From Rhodoferax sp. (lineage in GTDB: Bacteria > Pseudomonadota > Gammaproteobacteria > Burkholderiales > Burkholderiaceae_C), in the NCBI GenBank assembly GCA_029866205.1, contig JARWZT010000014.1, forward strand, positions 80,332-144,331: 64,000 nt of DNA, given 5' to 3'. The position numbers were made by a program, and so were the translations under genes. Shown here piece by piece: positions 55,636 through 64,000 of the stretch; the stretch's first letter is position 1; each line of letters starts with the position of its first letter. The notes under the pieces are model-generated. The model searched no databases. It worked only from the letters and a program-made list of their open reading frames with translations, and was not told the DNA's origin.

Positions 55636-57231
55636 ATGCCAAACACCACCGCCATGGGCCCGAGCAGCGCCCACTTCAATTTTGCGCAGTACCTGCTGGA
55701 TTGCAATGCGCAGCGCCCCGACAAGCTGGCTTTTGTGGACGACTTGGGCAGCTTGAGCTACGGTGCGCTGGCTGCGCGCATCCGCGCAGTGGCTGGTGCC
55801 TTGCGCGGATGTGGCGTACACCGCGAAGAGCGTGTGCTGCTGCTGATGCACGACTGCAACGACTGGCCCAGCAGTTTTTTGGGTGCCATGTACGCGGGAA
55901 TCGTGCCGGTGGCGGTCAACACCCTGCTCACGGCTGACGACTATGCCTACATGCTCCAGAAAAGCCGTGCTCAGGTAGCGCTGGTGTCCTACGCGCTGCT
56001 GCCGGTTTTGCAGCAGGGCATGGCGCTGGCCCAGGCGAGCGGTGGGCACGAAGTCCAGCAGATCGTAGTTTCGACGCCGCAAGGACCGCTACCCGCGGGC
56101 GTGCTGGCGCTGGATGACTTTTTGGCGGCGCACGCGCCCCTGACCGAATGTGCGGCCACCGGCGCCGATGACCCGGGTTTCTGGCTGTTTTCTTCGGGCT
56201 CGACCGGGCGCCCAAAGGCCACGGTACATAGCCAGATCAACCCCTATTGGACGGCCACGCTGTATGGCCAAAAAGTGCTTGAACTGAATGAGCAGGATGT
56301 CTGCTTTTCTGCGGCCAAGCTGTTTTTTGCCTACGGGCTGGGCAACGGCCTGAGTTTCCCGCTCAGCGTGGGTGCCACCACGGTGTTGATGGCAGAGCGG
56401 CCCACGCCCGAGGCAACCTTCAAGCGCTGGCGCGGCCAGGTCGGTGGCCAGCAGCCCACCGTGTTTTTTGGCGCGCCCACCGGCTTTGCCGGTATGTTGG
56501 CTTCCCCGGGTTTGCCCCGCAAAGACGAAACACAGCTGCGCCTGGTGTCCTCGGCCGGTGAGGCTTTGCCCAGCGAACTGGGTCACCGCTTCAAGGAGCA
56601 CTTTGGCGTGGACATCGTGGACGGCATTGGTTCGACCGAGATGCTGCACATCTACCTCTCCAATTTGCCCAACCGGGTGCGCTATGGCACCACCGGCTGG
56701 GCGGTGCCCGGTTACGAGCTCTCCTTGCGCGGCGACGACGGTCAGCCAGTGGCGGACGGCGAGGTCGGCGACCTGTTTATTCAGGGGCCCAGTTCGGCGC
56801 TGATGTACTGGGGCAACCGCGAAAAATCGTGCGAGACCTTCCAGGGCGCCTGGACGCGTAGCGGTGACAAATACGTGCGCAACGAAGACGGCAGCTACAC
56901 CTACAGCGGGCGCAGCGACGACATGCTCAAGGTCAGCGGCATTTATGTGTCGCCCTTCGAGGTGGAATCCACACTGGTACAGCACCCGGGCGTGCTGGAA
57001 GCGGCGGTGATTGGCGCCCCCGACGCAGACGGCCTGACCAAAACGCGTGCCTATGTGGTGTGCAAGCCTGGCGTGGTGCTGCAGGCGGACGAACTCAAGG
57101 CCTTTGTCAAAGACCGCTTGGCGCCGTACAAATACCCCCGCGTGATCGAATTTGTGGACGAGCTGCCAAAGACGGCGACCGGCAAGATCCAGCGCTTCAA
57201 GTTGCGTGAACGGGCTTTGCAAACGCCATGA
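55636..57231 (+). CDS. bclA: Benzoate-CoA ligase
   Basis: AMP-forming ligase that activates benzoate to benzoyl-CoA, the entry to the box pathway. 531 residues; FWLFSSGSTGRPKATVHSQ near 190, DGIGSTEMLHIYLSN near 335 (the benzoate subgroup motif), YSGRSDDMLKVSGIYVSPFEVES near 430 and LPKTATGKIQRFKLRE with the catalytic Lys near 515. ATG lies 12 bases after boxD; the stop overlaps the next gene by ATGA. Confident. Confidence 0.95.
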   Translation: MPNTTAMGPSSAHFNFAQYLLDCNAQRPDKLAFVDDLGSLSYGALAARIRAVAGALRGCGVHREERVLLLMHDCNDWPSSFLGAMYAGIVPVAVNTLLTADDYAYMLQKSRAQVALVSYALLPVLQQGMALAQASGGHEVQQIVVSTPQGPLPAGVLALDDFLAAHAPLTECAATGADDPGFWLFSSGSTGRPKATVHSQINPYWTATLYGQKVLELNEQDVCFSAAKLFFAYGLGNGLSFPLSVGATTVLMAERPTPEATFKRWRGQVGGQQPTVFFGAPTGFAGMLASPGLPRKDETQLRLVSSAGEALPSELGHRFKEHFGVDIVDGIGSTEMLHIYLSNLPNRVRYGTTGWAVPGYELSLRGDDGQPVADGEVGDLFIQGPSSALMYWGNREKSCETFQGAWTRSGDKYVRNEDGSYTYSGRSDDMLKVSGIYVSPFEVESTLVQHPGVLEAAVIGAPDADGLTKTRAYVVCKPGVVLQADELKAFVKDRLAPYKYPRVIEFVDELPKTATGKIQRFKLRERALQTP

Positions 57232-58049
57232 CCCCAACGACCGCGCAGGTGGACATTGCATGGGACGGCCAGCGCAGCGCGCTGGAGTGCCTGCACCTGC
57301 GCGACGGTGGGGGCGACGCTTCGGCGCCGCTGTTGGTTTTTTTGCACGAGGGGCTGGGCTCGGTGGCAATGTGGAAAGACTTTCCCCAACAAGTCTGCGA
57401 GGCGCTGCAGTGCCAGGGGTTGGTGATTTCGCGCCCCGGCTATGGTCAGTCCACGCCCTTGCCTGAGGGCACCCGCTGGGCCCCTGATTTTTTGGAGCGC
57501 CAGGCACTGGAGGTGCTACCTGCGGCTTTGGCCGCCTTGGGCATCAATCCCCAGTCCCAGCCACTGTGGCTGCTGGGCCATAGCGATGGTGCCTCTATCG
57601 CGCTGATGTATGCCGCGGCATTTCCCACGCATGTGGCGGCATTGGTAGCCTTGGCGCCCCATTGCTTTGTCGAAGACCAGACCGTCGCCAGCATTGCTGC
57701 GCTGCAGCCGCCTGAGGTTCAGAACCCCCTGTTGGCGCGCTTGGCGCGTTACCACCGCGCACCAAAACAGGCATTCGACGCCTGGAGCGGTATTTGGTTG
57801 GACAGCACCTTCAGAAGCTGGTCAATTACTGACAGAATGCGCCGCATTGGCTGTCGGGTTCTTGCTGTGCAGGGCCTGGACGACGAATATGGATCACTGG
57901 AACAAATTCGCAGCATCGCGCGCGCCTTGCCCGGCACACGCTTGTTGGAACTTGAGGCCTGTGGACATTCCCCGCACCGCGACCGGCCAGACGCGCTGGT
58001 GGCGGCAATTTGTGATTTTTTGAACCATAACGAAGGAGACATTCCATGA
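57228..58049 (+). CDS. Alpha/beta hydrolase of the box operon
   Basis: 273-residue alpha/beta-hydrolase with the nucleophile Ser119 in GHSDGAS, an HEGLGS oxyanion stretch near 40 and the catalytic His in EACGHSPH near 250. Translational overlaps with bclA (ATGA) and with the binding-protein gene (ATGA) show it is a full member of the operon. It could be a thioesterase protecting the CoA pool, or hydrolyse an ester precursor of benzoate. No role in the published box pathway requires it, so the function is open. Confidence 0.82.
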   Translation: MTPTTAQVDIAWDGQRSALECLHLRDGGGDASAPLLVFLHEGLGSVAMWKDFPQQVCEALQCQGLVISRPGYGQSTPLPEGTRWAPDFLERQALEVLPAALAALGINPQSQPLWLLGHSDGASIALMYAAAFPTHVAALVALAPHCFVEDQTVASIAALQPPEVQNPLLARLARYHRAPKQAFDAWSGIWLDSTFRSWSITDRMRRIGCRVLAVQGLDDEYGSLEQIRSIARALPGTRLLELEACGHSPHRDRPDALVAAICDFLNHNEGDIP

Positions 58050-59227
58050 CTATTTCCCTGACCACTCTGGCCCGTCGCGGCGCACAAGTGTTGGCGCTCA
58101 CCGCGCTGGCATCGTCCATGGCGGCCGCCCAAACCCCGGGCAAACTCAAAGTCGGCCTGATGCTGCCCTACACCGGCACCTTTGCCTCGCTGGGGACCGC
58201 CATTGAAAACGGTTTTCGCCAGCACGTGACCGAGCTCGGTGGCAAGATCGCGGGGCGCGAGGTCGAATACTTCAAGGTGGACGACGAGTCCGATCCGTCC
58301 AAAGCCACCGACAACGTCAACAAGCTCATCAAGCGCGACCAAGTGGACGTGCTGATTGGCACCGTGCACTCCGGCGTGGCCATGGCCATGGCCAAGGCCG
58401 CCAAGGAAAGCGGCACCTTGCTGATCGTGCCCAACGCGGGCGCAGATGCAGTGACCGGCGCCATGTGTGCAAAAAACATTTTCCGCAGTTCGTTCTCCAA
58501 CTGGCAGCCGGGCTATGCCATGGGCGAAGTGATGGCCAAAAAAGGCATCAAGAAAGTAGTCACCATCACCTGGAAGTACGCAGCGGGTGACGAGTCGGTG
58601 CGCGGCTTCAAGGAAAGTTTTGAGAAGGGTGGCGGCACCGTGGTCAAGGAGCTGAGTCTGCCTTTTCCCAATGTCGAATTCCAGGGACTGTTGACCGAAA
58701 TCGCTGCAGCCAAGCCAGATGCGGTATTTACCTTTTTTGCGGGTGGTGGCGCGGTCAAGTTTGTCAAGGACTACGCGGCAGCCGGCCTGAAGAAGTCGAT
58801 CCCCTTGTACGGCTCGGGTTTCCTGACCGATGGCACGCTGGACGCGCAGGGTGCGGATGCCGATGGATTGTTCACGGCGCTGCATTACGCCGACAGCCTG
58901 GACACTAAGCGCGACAACGCGTTTCGTCTGACCTACGCCAAGACCTACAAGCTTCAACCTGACGTGTACGCCGTGCAGGGTTATGACGCCGCCCAAATGT
59001 TGGCCGTCGGCTTGAACGCCACCAAGGGTGACGCCAGCAAAGCGGCCGAGATTTCAGCCGCCTTGGTTAAGGCGACGATTGACAGTCCCCGCGGCCCGTT
59101 CACGATTTCGAAGGCCCACAACCCGGTGCAAGACTTCTACTTGCGCCAGGTGGGAGCCAAAGAAAACAAGAAGGTCAGTATCGCCAGCGCCAAGCTGGAA
59201 GATCCGGCACGTGGCTGCAAGCTCTGA
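58046..59227 (+). CDS. ABC importer substrate-binding protein (benzoate type)
   Basis: 393-residue periplasmic binding protein of the Liv family; signal peptide of about 28 residues ending MAAA before QTPGKLK. KVGLMLPYTGTFASLG and YFKVDDESDPSKATDNVNKLIKRD are typical of aromatic-acid members. Its place after the benzoate-CoA ligase and under the box promoter supports benzoate or a near analogue as ligand. A hairpin follows the stop codon. Confidence 0.9.
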   Translation: MTISLTTLARRGAQVLALTALASSMAAAQTPGKLKVGLMLPYTGTFASLGTAIENGFRQHVTELGGKIAGREVEYFKVDDESDPSKATDNVNKLIKRDQVDVLIGTVHSGVAMAMAKAAKESGTLLIVPNAGADAVTGAMCAKNIFRSSFSNWQPGYAMGEVMAKKGIKKVVTITWKYAAGDESVRGFKESFEKGGGTVVKELSLPFPNVEFQGLLTEIAAAKPDAVFTFFAGGGAVKFVKDYAAAGLKKSIPLYGSGFLTDGTLDAQGADADGLFTALHYADSLDTKRDNAFRLTYAKTYKLQPDVYAVQGYDAAQMLAVGLNATKGDASKAAEISAALVKATIDSPRGPFTISKAHNPVQDFYLRQVGAKENKKVSIASAKLEDPARGCKL

Positions 59228-59253
59228 GCCTGGTTCGACGATCTAAAACCCGT

Positions 59254-59283
59254 ACCGGGCGCAGCCCCTGCGCCGCGCCCGGT
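59254..59283 (+). promoter_or_regulatory. Stem-loop between second binding-protein and permease genes
   Basis: Perfect nine-base stem ACCGGGCGC (59254-59262) with GCGCCCGGT (59275-59283), twelve-base loop, no T-run. It occupies the 82-base gap before livH, the same place as the hairpin at 38431, and probably raises binding-protein over permease expression. Confidence 0.68.
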
Positions 59284-59309
59284 GCCCAACAGCATCCCTT
59301 GCACACGCC

Positions 59310-60191
59310 ATGGACTTGACGACTTTTTTAATCCAATGCCTGAACTCGCTTCAGTACGGGCTGTTGCTGTTTTTGGTGGCATCGGGCCTGACGCTGATTT
59401 TCGGCATCATGGGCGTGATCAACCTGGCGCATGGCAGCTTCTATATGGTGGGTGCCTACCTGGCCTTCAGCCTGGCGCCGGTGGTGGGCGCCACGATCGG
59501 CGGCGGCTTCTTTGCCACCTTGCTGGTGGGTGTGGTGTTGGCCGTGTTGTTTGGCTATTTTCTGGAGTGGGCGTTTTTCAGCTTTTTGTATGAGCGCGAA
59601 CATCTGCAACAGGTGCTGATGACTTATGGGCTGATTCTGGTGTTTGAAGAGTTGCGCAGCCTGCTGGTGGGAGACGATGTGCACGGCGTGGCGCCGCCCG
59701 ATATTTTGAACGGCAGCATTGCGCTGGGCGACATGATGACCTACCCGGTCTACCGCCTGTTTATTTCGGGGGTATGCCTGGCGCTGGCGCTGGGGATGTA
59801 TTTTGTGTTTACCCGCACCCGGCTCGGAATGATGATCCGCGCCGGCAGCACCAACCGCGAGATGGTGCAGTCCCTGGGGATTGACATCAAGTTTTTGTAC
59901 CGCGTGGTGTTTGCCGCCGGGGTGGCCATTGCCGTGCTCGCCGGCATGGTGGCGGCACCCGTGTCGTCGGTTTATCCGGGCATGGGCAGCACGGTGCTGA
60001 TCATCTGCTTTGTGGTGGTGGTGATTGGCGGCATTGGGTCGATTCGTGGGGCGCTGTTTGCGTCCTTGCTGATCGGGTTTGTGGATACCTTTGGCAAGGT
60101 CTTGTTGCCGTCTGCGGCGGGCGTGCTGGTGTATGTGTTGATGGCGCTCATCTTGCTGTGGAAGCCCGATGGACTGTTCAAGGCGGGCTGA
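59310..60191 (+). CDS. livH: ABC importer permease, LivH type
   Basis: 293-residue permease of normal length with eight spans. FLIQCLNSLQYGLLLFLVASGLTLIFGIMGVINLAHGSFYMVGAY and RTRLGMMIRAGSTNREMVQSLGI (EAA-like loop) are family hallmarks. Unlike its counterpart at 38532 it has no internal insertion. Three bases separate it from livM. Confidence 0.92.
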   Translation: MDLTTFLIQCLNSLQYGLLLFLVASGLTLIFGIMGVINLAHGSFYMVGAYLAFSLAPVVGATIGGGFFATLLVGVVLAVLFGYFLEWAFFSFLYEREHLQQVLMTYGLILVFEELRSLLVGDDVHGVAPPDILNGSIALGDMMTYPVYRLFISGVCLALALGMYFVFTRTRLGMMIRAGSTNREMVQSLGIDIKFLYRVVFAAGVAIAVLAGMVAAPVSSVYPGMGSTVLIICFVVVVIGGIGSIRGALFASLLIGFVDTFGKVLLPSAAGVLVYVLMALILLWKPDGLFKAG

Positions 60192-60194
60192 TCA

Positions 60195-61208
60195 ATGAAT
60201 TATTCCAAACAAATTTTTGTTGCCCTGGCGTTTTTGGCGCTGGCGGTATTTCCTTCCCTGTCAGGGCAGTACGGGCTCGACCTTGCCACCAAGATCATGG
60301 TATTTGCGATTTTTGCGCTGAGCCTGGAGCTGCTGGTGGGCACCACTGGGCTGGTGTGCTTTGGTCAAGCGGCCTTTTTGGGTATAGGCGCGTATTCCGC
60401 TGTACTGCTGTCGCCGCCAGACCAGGCTGGCAGCGTGCTGTGGTTGTTGCCCGCCGCCATGTTGCTTGCGGGAGGCTACGCGCTGGCGGTGGGCGCGCTG
60501 TCTTTGCGAACCAAGGGCGTGTACTTCATCATGGTGACGCTGGCCTTTGCGCAGATGGCCTATTACGTGGTCCACGATACGCCAATGGGTGGCGGAACCG
60601 ACGGGATTTACCTGTTGATGAAACCCGGTGTGGGCGATTGGCTCGATTTGGACCAGCCGCTGGTGCTGTACCGATTTACCCTGGCCTGTCTGTTGGCGAC
60701 CTTTGGTTTTCTCGCACTGCTGGGGCGCTCACGCTTTGGGCGGGCGCTGGCGGGTATTCGCGTCAATGAGCAGCGTATGCGTGCCACCGGGTTTTCGACC
60801 TATCCCTATAAGCTGGCCGCCTTTGTGATCTCGGGTGCTTTGGCTGGGCTGGCTGGTTTTCTGTTTGCCGTGAAAGACGGTTTTGTGAACCCGGAGCTGA
60901 TGAGCTGGCATGTGTCGGGTGAGGTTCTGATCATTGTTATCTTGGGCGGATTGGGACATCTGCGGGGCGCGCTGATCGGCGCCTTCGCTTTTGCGCTGCT
61001 GCAAGAGTTTTTCAAGTCGGAAGCGATTTTTGGCGAGTTCGCGAAACACTGGCATTTGGGGCTGGGCTTCACCATCATTGCCAGCGTGGCACTGTTGCCA
61101 CGCGGCTTGGTGGGTGTGCCGGGGCAAATTGCGGCGCGCTTGCGCGGTGCCGCATTGGGTGCGCCGGGCGATGCTGGCCATGCAGGAGGTAGCCATGGCG
61201 GACACTGA
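60195..61208 (+). CDS. livM: ABC importer permease, LivM type
   Basis: 337-residue permease, about nine to ten spans. KIMVFAIFALSLELLVGTTGLVCFGQAAFLGIGAYS at the start and RMRATGFSTYPYKLAAFVISGALAGLAGFLFA in the second half are typical LivM. The C-terminus is His/Gly-rich and overlaps livG by 14 bases. Here LivM and LivG are separate, in contrast to the fused version at 39574. Confidence 0.92.
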   Translation: MNYSKQIFVALAFLALAVFPSLSGQYGLDLATKIMVFAIFALSLELLVGTTGLVCFGQAAFLGIGAYSAVLLSPPDQAGSVLWLLPAAMLLAGGYALAVGALSLRTKGVYFIMVTLAFAQMAYYVVHDTPMGGGTDGIYLLMKPGVGDWLDLDQPLVLYRFTLACLLATFGFLALLGRSRFGRALAGIRVNEQRMRATGFSTYPYKLAAFVISGALAGLAGFLFAVKDGFVNPELMSWHVSGEVLIIVILGGLGHLRGALIGAFAFALLQEFFKSEAIFGEFAKHWHLGLGFTIIASVALLPRGLVGVPGQIAARLRGAALGAPGDAGHAGGSHGGH

Positions 61209-61947
61209 CATTCTTTTGCGCGGCAAGAGTATCAGCCGCCGTTGGGGCGGCTTGCTGGCCCTGAACGACGTGTCGATCGACGTTGCACGCGGCACCGTGC
61301 ACGCCGTGATCGGCACCAATGGTGCGGGCAAGTCGACGCTGGTCAATATCTTGTCGGGCGAAATCCCGCCTTCGGCTGGCAGTGTGGAACTGCTCGGCCA
61401 GGATGTGACGCATTGGACGCAGCCTCGGCGTGCCCGCGCGGGCCTGGGCCGCAGTTACCAGAGAAATACGATCTACCCCAGCTTTACGGTGCTGGAAAAT
61501 TGCCGCCTGGCGGCCCAAGCCGCAGCACAAAAGCCCTGGGCTTTTTGGCAGGATGCGCGCCGCTGCGCGGTGAGCAGCGCCGCCGCCATGGCGAGCGCCG
61601 AGCGGGCGGGGCTGGCGGACGTTTTGGAGCGCGAAGCCGGTCTGCTTTCGCACGGTCAGAAACGCCAGTTGGAAATTGCCATGTGCCTGGCCACCGCGCC
61701 GCAGGTACTCCTGTTGGATGAGCCCTTGGCCGGCATGGGTGCCGAAGAAACCGAGCGAATGCTCGCGCTTCTGGAGTCTCTCAAGGCTACCCACGCCATA
61801 TTGCTCATCGAACACGACATGGACGCCGTGTTTCGTGTGGCGGACTGCATTACCGTGATGGTCAACGGCGGCGTGATCGCCACGGGTAGCCCGGACTTTG
61901 TGCGCAACAGCGCCGAAGTACGGGTCGCCTATTTGGGAGAACACTGA
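61195..61947 (+). CDS. livG: ABC importer ATPase, LivG type
   Basis: 250-residue ATPase; Walker A GTNGAGKSTLVN near 45, signature LSHGQKRQLEIAMCLA near 150 and Walker B VLLLDEPLAGMG near 175, with switch His in LIEHDMD. The start is ATG 61195 (MADTDILL), with AGGAGGT directly upstream, inside the end of livM. Confidence 0.93.
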   Translation: MADTDILLRGKSISRRWGGLLALNDVSIDVARGTVHAVIGTNGAGKSTLVNILSGEIPPSAGSVELLGQDVTHWTQPRRARAGLGRSYQRNTIYPSFTVLENCRLAAQAAAQKPWAFWQDARRCAVSSAAAMASAERAGLADVLEREAGLLSHGQKRQLEIAMCLATAPQVLLLDEPLAGMGAEETERMLALLESLKATHAILLIEHDMDAVFRVADCITVMVNGGVIATGSPDFVRNSAEVRVAYLGEH

Positions 61948-61948
61948 C

Positions 61949-62662
61949 ATGTCCGAAGAACTGATCTTGGACGCCAAGGGCATCCACGCCTGGTACGGCT
62001 CCAGCCACATCTTGCATGGCGTGGATTTGCATATTGCGCGTGGCCAGACCGTAGGGCTTTTAGGGCGCAACGGCATGGGCAAGTCCACATTGATCCGCAC
62101 GCTGCTGGGCCATGTGGCGCAGCGCAGCGGAGAAATTCATTTTTTTGGCGTGGACGCTTCCAACAGCAAGCCGCACGCGGTGGCGCGGTTGGGTGTGGCC
62201 TATGTGCCGGAGGGCCGTGGCGTATTCCCCAACCTGTCGGTGCTGGAAAACCTCCAGATGGCCGCCCGTGTGGGGCGCGACGGTCGCTGTGATTGGCCGC
62301 TGGACCGTGTGTTGGCCACTTTTCCGCGCCTGTCCGAGCGCCTGAAAAATCTGGGCGCTCAGTTATCGGGCGGTGAGCAGCAAATGCTGTCGATTGGCCG
62401 CGCGCTGATGACGCACCCCGAACTGATGGTGCTTGACGAAGCCACCGAAGGCCTGGCCCCGCTGATCGTGGCCGAAATCTGGCGCGTGATTGGTGAAATC
62501 CGTGCCAGTGGAATTGCCACTCTGATCGTGGACCGCGACTACCGCAAAGTGCTGGAGCGCGCCGACCAGGCGTTGGTGCTGCAAAAAGGCCAGGTCGTCA
62601 TGCAAGGCAGTGGCGCTGCACTGCAGGGCGACCCGGCGTTGGCCACGTTTCTCGGGGTGTGA
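61949..62662 (+). CDS. livF: ABC importer ATPase, LivF type
   Basis: 237-residue ATPase; Walker A GRNGMGKSTLIRTL near 40, signature LSGGEQQMLSIGRAL near 140 and Walker B LMVLDEATEGLAP near 163, with LIVDRDY in place of the usual switch His motif (Asp-Arg-Asp where an H is expected). The missing His is odd but is seen in some LivF members. Last gene of the rightward box operon; no clear terminator before the converging surface-protein gene 19 bases on. Confidence 0.9.
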   Translation: MSEELILDAKGIHAWYGSSHILHGVDLHIARGQTVGLLGRNGMGKSTLIRTLLGHVAQRSGEIHFFGVDASNSKPHAVARLGVAYVPEGRGVFPNLSVLENLQMAARVGRDGRCDWPLDRVLATFPRLSERLKNLGAQLSGGEQQMLSIGRALMTHPELMVLDEATEGLAPLIVAEIWRVIGEIRASGIATLIVDRDYRKVLERADQALVLQKGQVVMQGSGAALQGDPALATFLGV

Positions 62663-62681
62663 AGGCGGGGTCTGGGCCGGC

Positions 62682-64000
62682 CTATAAAACGGTGTAAACA
62701 AGCGGGTGTGTCTGGTCAAGTCCGTCTGTGATCGGACCCGACATAAACAAGGGACTCGCTTGAAGCAATGGTTCGAAGGTTACTGAGCCGAAAGTAAAGT
62801 TCAATTGCGAACTGGATCCGATGTTGCCAGCCAGATCGACAACGACAGCGGCCAAGGACTTCACACCATGAAGGCCCAGATCCGCGGCGGTGAGATTGAA
62901 CTCGACGTAACCTTTCGTTAGATCGGCGCTGTCGAGCACGTCGGACTTCAGGGTTGCTTCGCCAAGTTGCAAGTTGATCTTGTCGTTGACCTTGGCAGTC
63001 GAACTGCCCGTTTTGGTAAAGGCAACTTGCACCTTGAGTCCGCTATTGGCCTCGGTGTCGCTGAGCATTCCATCGCTAAGGCTCGTACCATTTTCGGTAA
63101 TTTTTAGTGTTGGCACATAGGTGTCTAGGGTGAACGCCTTGGTGTTACTGTTTGTGATGTTGCCGGCAGCATCGGTAACAGTGGCGATCATTTGTTTGGC
63201 GCCATCACGCCCAAAGGCGTCGGTCGGCAATAGCGCGAAATTGACAAAACCGTTCGCAATATCGGTGCTATCGAGTAATTCGGTCTGAATTGGTAAAGTG
63301 CCGTTAGATGGACCATACCGCAGGGTAACGGAGTCGCCTACCTGTGGCGCAACATCGCCCGCACCGTTGACGAAGCGAACCTGCATCGTCAATCCGTTGG
63401 CGATATCGTTGGTGCCAAGCCACTTGTCCGATAGGAGTCCTGCCATCTCGACCAGCGAAGGGACCGACACCCCGACCGTGTCGAGCGTGAAATGTTCGAT
63501 ACCTGTGCTGGTATGGCCTTGGACATCCGTAGCCTTGGCCGTGACTTCAATGTTCCCATCCCCCAAAGTCTTGATGTCTGTCGCGGTCAAAGCAATGGCC
63601 TGAGGAGTGGTTGAGGCCGTGGTGAATTGCTGGTAATCGACGCTGGTATTCGTTAGCAGGTTCGTGAACGTGACATTCATGGTGACACCCGCCTCCGCGC
63701 TGACGCTCACTACGCCACCCGCATTGGTCGCTTCGGCAGCAGTGGCGCCGTTGGCGACACCTGACCCCAGTGCTATCAGGGGAACATCGGGGGTGTCCTT
63801 CAAGTTGTTGATATCCAGGCTGACGGCCTGGGAGCTGAAGTTGCCAGCGGCGTCTGTGACCACCACAGTAAAGCTGTAGCTGGCCTTGCTCTCAAAATCG
63901 GGACTGCCCGTCAAGGTCACCGCGCCGCTGGAGGAGTTGATGCTCAGGCCGGCATCGCTGCCGAGGGCCAAAGTGTAGACAGTGGCACCCACGGCGACAT
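62682..64000 (-). CDS. C-terminal part of a large repeat surface protein (Ig-like/cadherin-like), partial
   Basis: The frame is open to the right edge of the window, so only the last 439 or so residues are seen. A cadherin-like unit (SINSSSGAVTLTGSPDF, SFTVVVTDAAGNFSSQAV) is followed by bacterial Ig-like repeats of about 110 residues; two can be aligned, each starting near FTLDT, with a LLSD or MLSD step, a DSVTLRYG or DKINLQLG strand, a LLDSTDI or VLDSADL stretch and a TDAAGNI or VDLAGNI end. Acidic and Gly/Thr-rich, as in large adhesins exported by type I secretion. No sorting motif was seen at the C-terminus, and the secretion genes are outside the window. Confidence 0.8.
   Translation of the reverse strand, partial: VAVGATVYTLALGSDAGLSINSSSGAVTLTGSPDFESKASYSFTVVVTDAAGNFSSQAVSLDINNLKDTPDVPLIALGSGVANGATAAEATNAGGVVSVSAEAGVTMNVTFTNLLTNTSVDYQQFTTASTTPQAIALTATDIKTLGDGNIEVTAKATDVQGHTSTGIEHFTLDTVGVSVPSLVEMAGLLSDKWLGTNDIANGLTMQVRFVNGAGDVAPQVGDSVTLRYGPSNGTLPIQTELLDSTDIANGFVNFALLPTDAFGRDGAKQMIATVTDAAGNITNSNTKAFTLDTYVPTLKITENGTSLSDGMLSDTEANSGLKVQVAFTKTGSSTAKVNDKINLQLGEATLKSDVLDSADLTKGYVEFNLTAADLGLHGVKSLAAVVVDLAGNIGSSSQLNFTFGSVTFEPLLQASPLFMSGPITDGLDQTHPLVYTVL

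Overview
The window looks like a chromosomal segment of a betaproteobacterium of the order Burkholderiales, most likely family Comamonadaceae (Rhodoferax or Polaromonas type). The evidence is the high-GC coding style, the housekeeping order fur / bamE-dapB-exbB-exbD-leuS-lptE-holA-proA, the short Gram-negative porins ending in Phe, and the aerobic benzoyl-CoA (box) pathway. No rRNA, tRNA, CRISPR array or complete insertion sequence was seen.

Layout. (1) 1-4830: two paralogous porin genes point away from each other and flank a solitary tyrosine recombinase and coq7. The left porin has lost a normal start. An AT-rich stretch between it and the recombinase carries three copies of a motif that could be recombination sites. 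(2) 4841-13799: a housekeeping block with fur, bamE, dapB, an ExbB/ExbD pair, leuS, lptE, holA and proA. (3) 13910-20494: glutathione synthesis (gshA, gshB) around kup and a BenE-type benzoate symporter, then a class II amidotransferase and a tautomerase. (4) 20607-26980: a membrane glycosyltransferase, a PAP2 phosphatase, the remains of a hepT toxin gene, a DUF2520 protein, the kinase srkA, a carotenoid oxygenase of possible lignostilbene-cleaving type, and a REP/BIME-like inverted repeat. (5) 27055-32698: a NodIJ-like ABC exporter, a Tat-exported PhoX phosphatase and AMP nucleosidase.

(6) 32813-62662 is the metabolic core, about 30 kb devoted to aromatic acids handled as CoA thioesters. The rightward operon at 32813-44310 encodes a crotonase, a feruloyl-CoA-synthase-type ligase, a thiolase, a 4-hydroxybenzoyl-CoA thioesterase, a high-affinity ABC importer with a fused permease-ATPase, an acyl-CoA dehydrogenase and a MarR regulator. 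This suits side-chain shortening of hydroxycinnamates or phenylpropanoids by beta-oxidation. The leftward operon boxC-boxB-boxA-hydratase-paaH-pcaF, with the regulator gene boxR, opens the benzoyl-CoA ring and carries the product to acetyl-CoA and succinyl-CoA. Divergent from boxR, a rightward operon encodes a DUF4863 protein, the semialdehyde dehydrogenase boxD, benzoate-CoA ligase, an alpha/beta hydrolase and a second five-part ABC importer.

Both box promoters contain the same module, TGCA-N6-TGCTTGAC, in which the last bases form the -35 box. This points to coordinated repression by BoxR. (7) 62682-64000 is the C-terminal part of a large repeat-containing surface protein that continues beyond the window.
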